Origin: Angiostrongylus vasorum
Lineage: Eukaryota; Nematoda; Chromadorea; Rhabditida; Metastrongylidae
Assembly (NCBI GenBank): GCA_018806985.1
Contig: JADANN010000099.1
Location: 1,674,001-1,738,000 of the forward strand
Length of the DNA stretch: 64,000 bases
Reading direction: 5' to 3'
Every line of letters starts with the position of its first letter. Position 1 is the stretch's first letter. Under the pieces are notes generated by a model. It was not told where the DNA came from. It did no database searches and was given only the letters and a program-made list of their open reading frames with translations. Shown here piece after piece: positions 32,116 to 41,994 of this stretch. The position numbers were made by a program, and so were the translations under genes.

Positions 32116-32449
32116 AGCGGACTTGAGAAGTTAAGATTACGTGTATGTGGGACTTGTTCTAGTATTCTGTTTTCGTGCATTTCCAGTGTCATTTTTGTTC
32201 TAAGTTTGCTTGAAAACCGAAGTTTCAAGGCGAACGTTGTCATGGTTGAATAAAAAAACCAGTCTTTTGTCGAAGGTCTTTTTACGATAGTTTTTTACTT
32301 CAATCGATACTCTTTGGTATGAACCGAAATACGCTTACAATAAGGTGTAACTGCATTCGGGCACGTACTACTTGAAGGGCATCATTACTCATTATGTTTG
32401 AAAATTAGCAGGATTTTCTAAAGTTTTCAGCAAAAAAAGAAACCAAAGC

Positions 32450-32890
32450 GATTGTTCTATGACTTCCGGGGAAAGTTCGAGAAGATCCGCGTAAGCGACA
32501 TATATAAGACCCTGCTTTCTTATGACCCTATCTTCTTTTTAGAATTCCTTGGTCGGTCTCGTCCGGTTTTCTCCTGTTCTTTCATACTCGACTCTATGTT
32601 GATACTATCGTCAATCCTCGTCCTTGTAATTAGCCACCTTTTTTTCTTACCTTTTTTTTACTGTTTTGAATGGACTGTGCTCGTCAAAAATAGCATATTA
32701 TGACCTCGAGCCAACTCAATTAAGGACGACTTCAATTTCGACTTCATCTCTCGTTGCGAAAGTGACAATGGAGGAATTCAAGGTGCGAAAGACAACGTCG
32801 AGCGTCTCCTCATTTTTTCTTATAGAGGAATCTGACGAAAGCGAACCAAAAAAAGGGAATGAAAGTTATAATGATATCAATGGGAAGTGA
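32450..32890 (+). other. Segment D copy with open frame
   Basis: The frame 32666-32890 (74 codons) overlaps a segment shared with 5.67 and 18.03 kb. Its C-terminal part (VTMEEFKVRKTTSSVSSFF, then ESDESEPKKGNESYND) is acidic and ends in TGA. The three copies align in the same frame, which suggests a once-coding exon. I do not recognise it. Confidence 0.3.
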
Positions 32891-33099
32891 TCTGATAATG
32901 TAATACAATCATATCCACTAGATCTTCAACCACAGTCGGTTTTGGTGTGGATCCACAAATTTCAGAACGGGGTGCAGAACCGAGGATTTTTTATAAATTA
33001 TTCATATTCGTATATTCGGGAACTGGCTAGAGGTAGGCTAGCATTTCGCCACTATAAAAGGGTGAAGAGCGAAGCGTTTGGCGCTGATCAGTCTTACGG

Positions 33100-33182
33100 T
33101 GCGCCGTTTATTCGACTTCACTAAGCATTGTTAGAGGTGACTGAATGCATATCTGGCCTGTGCAGTAACTTGCGGTGCCCTA
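33100..33182 (-). repeat. SINE family A, 3' fragment (copy A8)
   Basis: ATTCGACTTCACTAAGCATT and GGTGACTGAATGCATATCTGG match the 3' end of family A on minus. It ends directly at the start of PLE-8. Confidence 0.55.
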
Positions 33183-33445
33183 GGCCTTGCCATTGCTTTT
33201 ATGTCCAAGGTGAAAGCTCGCTCCGGTTCTGGAGCTCCGACCCATACTCTACTGTCGACACATAGACGACTACTTCATCGTCTGCTCCACACAAGAACAG
33301 ATGGATGAGTGCTTTGAATTGCTAAACCGACAGTCAGAGTATATAAAATTTACACGGGAAAAACTAACCGAGAACTGGCTTCCATTCTTAAACGTTTAAA
33401 TAGAGCTCTCAGAAAGTGGCTACATGACAAAGTGGTGTCGAAAAC

Positions 33446-33690
33446 ACCTGTATCACCTGTAGTCCCGTTGATCGTCGAGTGACTAGAGCAGGCGCCAGTA
33501 AATCTTCCATTTTTTCCCCTGTCGGACTCGTCGAGCCCCAATCATATCTTTCTTCTAGACTCTTCGCGAGAAGCTTTGACCATCGGGTCGGTGGTCTTCC
33601 AGCAGTACGTTTGACATCCCGAGGAATCCAGGCACTAACGCCTCTTGTCCATCGGTTGTCATTCATACGCATTACATGTCCGGCCCACCT
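33446..33690 (-). mobile_element. RTE LINE 3' end inserted in PLE-8, with 8-bp target duplication
   Basis: Minus encodes the RTE C-terminus: RRWAGHVMRMNDNRWTRG, WIPRDVKRTAGRPPTRW, then MEDLLAPALVTRRSTGLQV, and ends with the tandem unit TACAGGTGATACAGGTG. TCGAAAAC is present on both sides (33438-33445 and 33691-33698) and the PLE sequence continues across them. This is a clean 5'-truncated retrotransposition. Confidence 0.85.
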
Positions 33691-34397
33691 TCGAAAACCA
33701 AGTAGCAAAAATGTAATAGTGCACTACCTTTCCTCTCACTCTTCACACATGAAAAAAGCACGCATGAAAAACATGTACAGAACGCGTAAAAATGTGTGCA
33801 CTTAAGAAGAGGATAGGAAGGAATCGTTAAATTTGGCTCGAAAAATGGATATTACCAATGGCTAGGAAGCACAAGCCACTCTGGTCAAACCAAAGGGTAG
33901 GGTTCCCCCCAATATAGTTCGTCGAAACCAGGCAAGATTCGTTTCAAGCAACCCTTCATATCAAATGAAATAAATTATGCTATTAAAAGGTGCCTAGGAA
34001 AAAAGCGATCTTGAAAATTTTGCTGCAGTTAGTGGCCTCTAACACAATACGCTCCCTACGCCGTCAACTAGTTGGCAACAGCCTCTATAATCATTTGCGC
34101 AGCTCAGAGAATTGTGTAATTTGTCCCTAACGGGAGAGATGGGTATTGCATGAGTTCAACTACAATATGCTTGATCCAATGTAAGGCATGCGAAGAAGAG
34201 TACATTGGGGAAACGGGTAGATCACTGTGTCCGCATGAAAGAACATCTAGATGAAAAAGTAAAAATTAACACTCTTCTAGGTACATGTAGGACAGAAAAG
34301 CACAATAGTGATGGTTTTGAGGTGATCGCCCATATCCCAGCGCAGGAATCAAAAACATCAATGTGCACGATTGTTGAAGTGTGTCGAATAAAAGTAT

Positions 34398-34662
34398 AAA
34401 TAAAGCTCTCGGCGTTGATCGATCCCCTGAGGGATGCGTCATGCATCCGACCTCATTAAGTATCGTTGGAGGTAATTGAACGCATATTTGGCCTTTACAT
34501 TGACTCATGATGGCCTACCGATGTATCGAGCCAGTGCTGCTATCCTCCCAGACAAGTCTGGTACCAATTTGCGGACCCCGGAAGGAAGGAAAGCGTGGTG
34601 AGCTATGGGCGCGGGGGATCGATTTCACGTGTGTGTCGCAGTGGCGCTACCAACCGAAACGG
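34398..34662 (-). repeat. SINE family A (copy A9) inside PLE-8
   Basis: Full minus copy with B-box-like GAAATCGATCCCC and body GGTACCAGACTTGTCTGGGA. PLE coding sequence (CGAATAAA at 34389 and CGGATAAAC at 34672) flanks it on both sides. Confidence 0.7.
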
Positions 34663-35042
34663 CGCTTCGGATAAACTTCAAAGATCCAAAGATGAACCGG
34701 AAAGTGGAATGCCTCACTACCACATGTGACTTGGCGTCTTATTTCAAACAGAATATTTGACCTGGGTTGGCTTTACTCGTCACTCCACGTGACAATACAG
34801 GTAGTCCCATTCCGCATCTGCACGGTGAGTAGTTTTTGATCAATATAGCGTTCGTTTGATGTTAAATTTTCACTTATACTACGGTTTTTTGCACCGAATT
34901 ATAAGGTCATTACTACATAAAATACGTCTAGGCTTTGAGGAGGGCGAAATCGCAGAAACATCAGCCATCGGAGAACAACAACAACGAAAATTTTTTGCCA
35001 ACCTCGCATCAGCTGAAGAAGGGGCATTCGTGAGAACATACA

Positions 35043-35050
35043 AATATATA

Positions 35051-35090
<40 letters not shown>
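35043..35090. repeat. (TA)n microsatellite
   Basis: About 48 bp of nearly pure TA repeats directly after the end of PLE-8. Confidence 0.9.
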
Positions 35091-35091
<1 letters not shown>

Positions 35092-35380
35092 ATTGATTGC
35101 AGGCTTTTGTCTCAAATGACTCGTAGGATAAAAACGAGAACACATCTAAGAACACATACATTAGTCCGTCCTCGCAGATGCAGAAGGTATGTGCCAAATC
35201 GACACGGCAGAAACAGTAAGTCCACCACCTGGATCTGCCTGCGTCTCTGTCAAGCATGAGGTCGCTTTTATCCCGCGATTGATCCCCCTGTCAACTACCC
35301 GGAGACGCGCGGCATTGCCTCACGACTAACCGACACAAGATCCCTCTAAGAGGGAGGTCCGTGGCTCCTATATATCATTC
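35090..35380. other. GC-richer block with small hairpins
   Basis: More GC-rich than both sides, with local inverted repeats such as CCCTCTAAGAGGG at 35341-35353. No tRNA-like boxes. A minus frame (35054-35257) with several Cys residues overlaps it. I cannot say whether it is a repeat, RNA or exon. Confidence 0.3.
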
Positions 35381-35392
35381 ATAACATTTCAT

Positions 35393-35636
35393 AAAAGGTT
35401 TTGTGTTGTGCATACTGAAAGAAGATTATTAGTTTCACAGAAGAATAATTGCGATCGAAAATCCAGATGTCGTAAGGTACTACAATAGTAAACCACTCAT
35501 CACTGACTTCAAATATTCTTGCATCTTCTTTGACGTGTTCAAAAGAAGGCATCGGGGTCTGCGCATTATCTTCGACATCACCACGTTCTTCGTTACCATC
35601 TTCGACTGGTAGTCGATCGAGGCCGAAACCGAGGTT
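35393..35636 (-). CDS. Unassigned coding-like terminal exon
   Basis: After an acceptor-like TCTTCTGCCGAG on minus, an open frame runs about 80 codons: NLGFGLDRLPVEDGNEERGD, then TPMPSFEHVKEDARIFEVSD, then EWFTIVVPYDIWIFDRN, to a stop near 35393. The acidic, varied composition looks coding, although a second frame is also open for about 50 codons. A possible upstream exon at 35725-35850 (ACGKYPTILYGNHDETDNWN) follows a good acceptor (CTTCCTGTCCAG). Splice phases between the two were not resolved. No family recognised. Confidence 0.35.
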
Positions 35637-35724
35637 CTCGGCAGAAGAGATTATTCAAATACAATGATATTGAAAATGTCTTCCAGTTACCAAAAATTGT
35701 AGTGCTTTAAAAAAACCGTCATTT

Positions 35725-35855
35725 TCACATTTGCAGGGCATACGAAGACAAATTTTTGTCTAGTAATGGACTCTTTTTCCAATTCCAATTGTCAGTTTCG
35801 TCGTGGTTGCCGTACAAAATAGTCGGATACTTTCCACATGCCCAGAGCGAGTTGT
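35725..35855 (-). CDS. Unassigned coding-like exon, upstream of 35.4-35.6 kb exon
   Basis: After an acceptor (TTATACTTCCTGTCCAG on minus) the frame encodes NSLWACGKYPTILYGNHDET, then DNWNWKKSPLLDKNLSSY, with a stop soon after. Short and isolated; the GNHDE string resembles a metallophosphatase motif, but nothing else supports that family. Confidence 0.25.
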
Positions 35856-36137
35856 CTGGACAGGAAGTATAATAAAATGCAGCAAATAATAGTTTATAGG
35901 CTTTTAAACAAATTAGGGGACCTCTTTTATACCTTTGTGATGTTTTCAATGCCATTAGTCTTCCAGGGTACCGAAGATATATCGTTTATGGCTGAAAAGT
36001 GAAGTATTGTTTGTATTCAAATCGTGGACGAATTTTACCGTTTTGGAGCTCTCGTGAATTTAGCTGAGGTCACATGCGTGTTAAGTAATTAAATCATTAA
36101 ATATACCACATTAGAACCGAGCTAACATTTCTAGGAG

Positions 36138-36460
36138 GTCGTCCACCTTATCAAAATGATATGAAACTTGTTTACTCTCACATTCAAAGCAACCAGTTTG
36201 GTGAGTACGGCTTATTTTTTAGATTATGGTACGGAAGGAGGTGGCGAAGGTGGAAGAACTGACACCTTTATTAAAAAAATGTGAAGAAAGAAGAAGAAAA
36301 AGCCACTGGAGAGCTGAAGCAGATAAGGCCTGCTGTTAGAGTCAGTCAACGACGAAGATGAAACCAGTTAAGGAAACAAAGCAATCTCCACGACTGCTTT
36401 CAGCACCATCGCAGTCAACTCAGTCATTGAGTTTGAATGGCAAAGAATTGTGTAAGTATT
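36138..36460 (+). CDS. Unassigned plus-strand exons, coiled-coil-like
   Basis: Exon 36138-36200 (acceptor TTTCTAG, GGRPPYQNDMKLVYSHIQSN, donor GTGAGT, phase 1) joins an exon from 36223 (acceptor TTATTTTTTAG). In the spliced frame this ends DYGTEGGGEGGRTDTFIKKM and stop at about 36285. In another frame the same DNA encodes a charged, helix-prone stretch (MVRKEVAKVEELTPLLKKCE, ERRRKSHWRAEADK), with an in-frame TAG at 36336 before KMKPVKETKQSPRLLSAPSQ and a consensus donor GTAAGT at 36452. PLE-9 begins 15 bp further. Which frame is real is unresolved. Confidence 0.3.
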
Positions 36461-36466
36461 TTTTCT

Positions 36467-37628
36467 TTTTTCTTGTTCAGCAATCGCGAGGTTGTTAAAC
36501 AGCATACATTTACTTCCATACAAAAAACACAGTACAATACAACAGTAGCTGACGTTTCGGCAGTATCGCCTTCTTCAGAGCCTGGAAGGGTATACTGACA
36601 TACAATTTACTAGGCCAAACGCTTCAATGACACTTACAAAAAGACGAAAAACTCTATGGTAATTACATGGTCAACAGCTTCTCGAAAAAAACTCACCGCT
36701 TTTTTACGTGCCTTCCCATGAGGAAGATTAGAACAGCTGATTATGGTCGCATAAGGTTGATGACTGCACCATCCCACATCAGAAATTGATGCGAACATAC
36801 GGGGTCAGGTCGCGTATGACCTCTGGGCATTCATCCCTGCTATTCATTGTAGGGTTTTTTGGCATTTATCCAAAAAGCCTCAAGAAGTTTTCGCGCTGGT
36901 GTTCTAGTCTCCTGCGCAAGGATATTGACTTTTACTTCAAAATCGTCCCCGCTGTGCTTTTGTATCCTATGCGTGCCTAGTGGGGTACTTTGTCTTAGTT
37001 TTCGTTTGCCATCTAGGTGTTCTTTTTATACGGATACACAAAGGCCTGCCCGTTTCGCCAATATATTCATCTCCGCAATTATTACACGAGATCAGGTATA
37101 TCGTACCTGAACTCATGCAATCACCGTCCCCTGCCGTAAGGGCAGATTACGCAATTTGTTGTTTCGCATAGACGGTCATACAGGCGGTTACGAACTAACT
37201 GACGACGTAGAGTAGCCGGTGGTATTTCAACTATCGCTACCGATTCCTCTAGACCTGCCCTTCTTAAGCATCGTTTAATCGCTACGCTTACTTCATCGCT
37301 AATAAAGGGCAGCATAAACGGGACTTTCTTTTTTTTGGCCAAGTGTTTCGATTGGGCGCGTCGCTCTCCTTCTAAACTTATCTCGTGGGGTTACTATTTC
37401 GTAGCCATTGGAGATGGCTATTTGCCGAGCCAAGTCGCGCGATTCTTCCTTTAGTTCCCTCGGGTTGTGCACACAGAGGTGGCTGTTCGAAACATGTTTC
37501 TCACAAGCGCCCTCTTTGTGTGTGAAGGTGGGAAGAAAGGAAGTGAACGAGGATGTTCTTGTTACTTGGCTTTCGGTACCACTTTGTCAGGTAACCGCTA
37601 CTTGATAGGCTTATCTGGACGTTTAAAA
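36467..37628 (-). mobile_element. PLE-9 inverted arm (1.16 kb)
   Basis: This is the reverse complement of 38999-40160 with only a few differences. It holds the terminal repeat (36467-36780), the endonuclease (36780-37380) and the end of the RT (37380-37628) on the minus strand. One-base differences from the right arm fall mostly in homopolymers (C4 at 37128-37131 against C3, and G4 against C5 at 39641-39645). Near identity shows a recent event. Confidence 0.85.
36545..36582 (-). ncRNA. Hammerhead-ribozyme-like core, PLE-9 left arm
   Basis: Same sequence as in the right arm at 40046-40083: CTGAAGA, a GGC/GCC hairpin, GAAAC and GTC on minus. Confidence 0.45.
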
Positions 37629-38483
37629 AAATTTTTCACGGTTCTGATAATAGTCAAAATAGGGTTGATAATGCACCAGTAAAATCTAGGGTCACCGTGA
37701 TTGGGGGCATAACAATACCTGAGAGTACGCGCTCGCTATTAGAATTGGGCCCAAGCTTTTGCACCATCACAGCCCATTTCTAAAACGACCCTGCGTAGGA
37801 TAGCATGTAACCTTTATGAGCTTCAAGATCGACTCCGCTATCAGGCCAAGCAAGAAACATCAAACAAAGATAAAAAATCAAGAGGCGGCGTCACTACCAC
37901 CATCTCCTTTCCCAAAGACGTTTTTTAGACAGCAGGACCCTAACGATGGAGTTGACATAAAATTCCGCATGTTTTTCGGACGGCGTTCTCAAGACCCTTA
38001 ATCACTACCGCGATAGAAAGTTTATCTCTAACCTTACAGCCGCACAAAAAATGTGGCATGCGAGAAATTAGAGAATTAATAAACTCAAAAAGAATAAGAT
38101 TGTCTGTTAGTGATAAGGGGGGAGAGTTCGTAGTTATTCCTCGCCAGCTGGATGTTGAGATAACAGAGGAACATCTTAGTGATGCTACCCTCTATCGCCC
38201 ATCCTCTGAAAAAGGAATACAAAAGTCAATACCGAAAGCTAAACAATCAATGGGTCAGTGTGGCAAAGGCTGCAGGCTTTAAAACCATCGGTTATTTCGC
38301 ACTTTAAAATCGATACACCAACATGTCCCGTCCTATACCTACTTATTAAAACACATAAGTTGGTATCACCTGATGATCTTGCGTCAACCAATCCGTCATC
38401 ATTTAAGGTTAGACCCATCATCAGCTGTGTAGACGGGCCAACGGATAGAATAACCTGGTTTTTTAAGCCTAATACTTACCCAG

Positions 38484-39329
38484 TTGCTTAACCATATTCC
38501 AGCTCACCTCACAAACACCCAAATGTTCCTAGAACGTCTACGTAACGCGTCTCCTAATAACGCGTACGTGATGGAGTCCTTCGACGTTACTGCGTTGTAC
38601 ACCAACGTATCGAATGACTCCGCAATGCAAGCCATCTTCGAACTTCTTGTTAAACATGAAGGAAGAATAAATATGCATGGCTTGTCCATTCAGCAGCTAA
38701 TGGCTCTCCTAAAGGAGTGCCTAAACTGCTCGATTTTCAGATGGTCTGGGAAGTATTTCGCGCAAATAAGGGGGTTGGCTATGGGACAGCGACTGGCACC
38801 AAGCCTTGCCATTGTATTCATGTCTAAGATAGAAGCCCCTGCTCTCGATCTCCGGCCACTACTCTACTGCAGATATGTAGATGATTGTTTTGTCATCTTC
38901 TCTACGCAGGAGGAGATGGACAAATGCTTTGAATTATTGAACGAGCAGTCTGAGTACATTAAGTTCACCCGGGAGAAACCGAGAAAAGACTGGCTTCCGT
39001 TTTTAAACGTCCAGATAAGCCTATCAAGTAGCGGTTACCTGACAAAGTGGTACCGAAAGCCAAGTAACAAGAACATCCTCGTTCACTTCCTTTCTTCCCA
39101 CCCTTCACACACAAAGAGGGCGCTTGTGAGAAACATGTTTCGAACAGCCACCTCTGTGTGCACAACCGGGGAACTAAAGGAAGAATCGCGCGACTTGGCT
39201 CGGCAAATAGCCATCTCCAATGGCTACGAAATAGTAACCCCACGAGATAAGTTTAGAAGGAGAGCGACGCGCCCAATCGAAACACTTGGCCAAAAAAAAG
39301 AAAGTCCCGTTTATGCTGCCCTTTATTAG
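38484..39329 (+). CDS. PLE reverse transcriptase (PLE-9), 281 codons
   Basis: Reverse transcriptase of the Penelope class, which copies element RNA at the genomic target. Palm motif A is SFDVTALYTNVS (about residues 30-41). Motif B region is GLAMGQRLAPSLAIVFMSK (about 92-110). The catalytic box is CRYVDDCFVIF (about 130). PLE-specific tail KWYRKPSNKNILVHFLSSHP (about 190-210), then FRTATSVCTT and a linker. All palm aspartates are present. The start Met at 38484 is arbitrary: homologous RT sequence continues upstream in another frame. A poly(A) tract (A8, about 39292) shifts the frame into the endonuclease. In PLE-10 the two domains are fused, so the break is secondary. Confidence 0.8.
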   Translation: MLNHIPAHLTNTQMFLERLRNASPNNAYVMESFDVTALYTNVSNDSAMQAIFELLVKHEGRINMHGLSIQQLMALLKECLNCSIFRWSGKYFAQIRGLAMGQRLAPSLAIVFMSKIEAPALDLRPLLYCRYVDDCFVIFSTQEEMDKCFELLNEQSEYIKFTREKPRKDWLPFLNVQISLSSSGYLTKWYRKPSNKNILVHFLSSHPSHTKRALVRNMFRTATSVCTTGELKEESRDLARQIAISNGYEIVTPRDKFRRRATRPIETLGQKKESPVYAALY

Positions 39330-39785
39330 CGATGAAGTAAGCGTAGCGATTAAACGATGCTTAAGAAGGGCAGGTCTAGAGGAATCGGTAGCGATAGTTG
39401 AAATACCACCGGCTACTCTACGTCGTCAGTTAGTTCGTAACCGCCTGTATGACCGTCTATGCGAAACAACAAATTGCGTAATCTGCCCTTACGGCAGGGA
39501 CGGTGATTGCATGAGTTCAGGTACGATATACCTGATCTCGTGTAATAATTGCGGAGATGAATATATTGGCGAAACGGGCAGGCCTTTGTGTATCCGTATA
39601 AAAGAACACCTAGATGGCAAACGAAAACTAAGACAAAGTACCCCCACTAGGCACGCATAGGATACAAAAGCACAGCGGGGACGATTTTGAAGTAAAAGTC
39701 AATATCCTTGCGCAGGAGACTAGAACACCAGCGCGAAAACTTCTTGAGGCTTTTTGGATAAATGCCAAAAAACCCTACAATGAAT
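39286..39785 (+). CDS. PLE GIY-YIG endonuclease (PLE-9)
   Basis: Nicks the target DNA for priming in canonical PLEs. From the start: VPFMLPFISDEVSVAIKR, LRRQLVRNRLYDRLCETTNC, a Cys cluster (C..CPYGRDGDC) typical of PLE endonucleases, TIYLISC (GIY position), CGDEYIGETGRPLCIRIKEH (YIG box and catalytic Arg and nearby residues). The frame 39286-39660 stops early because of an extra C in C5 (39641-39645). The left arm has only four, and with it the domain continues as HSGDDFEVKVNILAQET to about 39785. Intact except for that indel. Confidence 0.75.
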
Positions 39786-40045
39786 AGCAGGGATGAATGC
39801 CCAGAGGTCATACGCGACCTGACCCCGTATGTTCGCATCAATTTCTGATGTGGGATGGTGCAGTCATCAACCTTATGCGACCATAATCAGCTGTTCTAAT
39901 CTTCCTCATGGGAAGGCACGTAAAAAAAGCGGTGAGTTTTTTTCGAGAAGCTGTTGACCATGTAATTACCATAGAGTTTTTCGTCTTTTTGTAAGTGTCA
40001 TTGAAGCGTTTGGCCTAGTAAATTGTATGTCAGTATACCCTTCCA

Positions 40046-40083
40046 GGCTCTGAAGAAGGCGATACTGCCGAAACGTCAGCTAC
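40046..40083 (+). ncRNA. Hammerhead-ribozyme-like core, PLE-9 right arm
   Basis: GGCTCTGAAGAAGGCGATAC followed by TGCCGAAACGTCAGC. Core elements CTGAAGA (40049-40055), GAAAC (40070-40074) and GTC (40075-40077). Helix II is GGC/GCC, helix I GCT/AGC, helix III at most 2 bp. Minimal type I hammerheads of this kind have been reported in PLEs. An extra A between CTGAAGA and helix II is a departure from the strict consensus. Confidence 0.5.
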
Positions 40084-40394
40084 TGTTGTATTGTACTGTG
40101 TTTTTTGTATGGAAGTAAATGTATGCTGTTTAACAACCTCGCGATTGCTGAACAAGAAAACGACGCTTTCATATTCCAATGCCGAGGTTAATAGAAAGTC
40201 GATCCTGGGAACTATTTTTTCTTTATTGATTAAACGCGAGGTACCTATATTATTTTGTGTTACTATATTATTTTACGAAACCCTTGTTTGCTCACTTAAG
40301 AAACAAAACAGTGAGTTATCGATCAATGCAGGGGGTTAATAGAAAGCTGGTCTTGGGATTGTGTAAGCACTTCACGGTTTAACTCCAATTTCAG

Positions 40395-40493
40395 AAAAGG
40401 CTTATCGCCCTATCGAATTTAACGAAATCTATAGAACAGCTTACCAGAGATGACGCCCTGCAGCGCAGTAGGCTAGAAGCGTCCGCAATACAC
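40395..40493 (+). CDS. Unassigned coding-like exon downstream of PLE-9
   Basis: A clean 33-codon exon, acceptor AACTCCAATTTCAG and donor GTGTGT, phase 0 on both sides: KRLIALSNLTKSIEQLTRDD then ALQRSRLEASAIH, helix-prone. It could continue the plus-strand gene at 36.1-36.5 kb, in which case PLE-9 sits in its intron, but phases do not fit directly. A possible last exon (TDLSK and stop overlapping AATAAA) lies at 41357-41375. Confidence 0.35.
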
Positions 40494-40695
40494 GTGTGTT
40501 CGATCATGCGCCATAGGTTCACCACGCCTTATAACCTTTTGGTGTCAGCTACCTGGGAGAAAAATAGCAATGACGGTAAGGCACCGCGAGTCATTGTATA
40601 GGCCAAGTATGCATTCAATCACCTTTAAAGTCTTGGTGAAGTCGAATGCTTGGCGAATCTCTAGGGGATTGATCAATGTAGAGAGTTTTACTCCT
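40494..40695 (+). repeat. SINE family A (copy A10), diverged
   Basis: AAGTATGCATTCAATCACC, GAAGTCGAATGCTTGGCGAATC and GGGATTGATCAATGTAGAG match the 3' half. The head is decayed. Confidence 0.55.
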
Positions 40696-40699
40696 TTTT

Positions 40700-41990
40700 T
40701 TGTTATCGAAGAGAGGGCACATTCTTATCGCTTCGTCGGTGCTACCATCTTAGTAAGCGATGCATTAATTCGCCAATTATGTTCAAAATCGAACAGATAT
40801 CACTGTGCAACCGTTGCAGAGAACATAGCTTACCGATCATTTCACAACTTTTATCACAGTGCAGTCGTTGCTCCATTCTCGACTTCATAGTAGTTGACAG
40901 GACAAGTTTAAATTCTTTGATTTTGTTCTCTTCACAGGACCCGTCTTTCTACGTATACATACGTATTCTGCAGAACCCATCTGTTCTTTCGATTCGTTTC
41001 CTCACATGCATCGCCCACGAAGTTTTTTCAAACTTTTCGCATGTGAACTGGACTGCTGTTTGAGAATTTTCAATTTTTTTCTGAATGTCGTTAAATGCTG
41101 GTCGAGCCCATTTTCCCTAGAACCCTAAGATCCTAAGATGGCCGTGCTATGGCGTTTCCATGTAGATTTAAGGGAGTGAGTTGATCTCAAGGATGTCCGG
41201 TGCAAATATACCGAACACGCAAGGACATAAAGTGTATGCTGTCCTAGCGCATTTTTGTAATGATCAACACCACTAATACTACGCCACTCTCCTTGCTTCG
41301 TCTTATTATTAGTGTTAAATATTCTTTTACGCATTTGACGGTGAAATGATTTTCAGACCGACCTGAGCAAATAAAAGTGCTACGCCTCAATGAAATCATG
41401 GAAGATTCAAATTCTCAATCAAGTTCAAAAAGCTAAGTAAGGTGTAAGATGTTACAGATGTAGAACTTCACAAACGAGTTCTTGTTCCTCTAATAAACAA
41501 GAGCTTCCACTTACAGAATTATTCACCCTAAAGAAAAGGTGCACAAGGAAGTCTATGCAGCAGACAACGTGACTCAAAAAAGCAATACTTGACCAGGTTT
41601 GTTATTATTTGAAATTCTTCTGCCCTCAAAAAATAACAAATTCACAGACTTTGTTGACGGCGATTCAACAAAAGTTTATAATCTACTCAAAATACTTTCC
41701 TCCTAAGCCGTGTACTGACACCAGCTTTCAAGCAAATAATAACGTAATCTCTCACGGATTTGTGGAGGTTCCTAAGGAATAATTTGGAGAGCCTCCTAGT
41801 TAACGATCGTGGAACACCATATTCACATTTAAGGCACTTAGGGAGCACTAATACGGAAAAACCACTTTCCATCACCATTTAGGATGTTTCCAAGAAAAGA
41901 TTTTAATAATTTTAAATCGCACCCAAAGAATCATGGAAGCTCATGCACTGCCATGAATTATGGATGAAAGCCAACAGAATAAAGGTTAAA
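40700..41990. other. Mostly intergenic, nothing firm
   Basis: No recognisable gene or repeat except the possible short last exon near 41357-41375 mentioned with the exon at 40395-40493. The 106-codon frame starting at 40570 begins inside a SINE and has no motif. Confidence 0.35.
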
Positions 41991-41994
41991 AGCA

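Larger units (their letters stand above)
33183..35040 (+). mobile_element. PLE-8, interrupted by an RTE tail and a SINE
   Basis: The plus strand begins inside RT motif B (GLAIAFMSKVKA-like), passes a YxDD remnant (HIDDYFIV at about 33258), the RT tail, an RTE insertion (33446-33690), the linker and a broken GIY-YIG endonuclease (IGETGRSLCPHER-like at about 34205, LDEKVKIN), then a family-A SINE (34398-34660), and ends in the terminal repeat (about 34660-35040). The hammerhead-like core at 34932-34965 is decayed (TTTGAGG, GAAACATC). It is 5' truncated and dead. Confidence 0.65.
37640..40200 (+). mobile_element. PLE-9 main body, best preserved copy
   Basis: Order on plus: N-terminal extension (about 37640-38250, with KGGEFVVIPRQLDVEITEEH), RT start (38258-38470, CPVLYLLIKTHKLVSPDDLA), RT palm and tail (38484-39329), GIY-YIG endonuclease (39286-39785) and terminal repeat (39785-40160 and possibly to 40200). 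Only a handful of indels separate it from one continuous ORF. Together with the inverted arm at its 5' side it makes a 3.7-kb unit in which both ends carry the terminal repeat facing outward. Confidence 0.8.

Noticed and set aside
35043..35090. CRISPR-like or satellite array
   Set aside because: Simple TA microsatellite. No spacer-repeat structure anywhere in the window.
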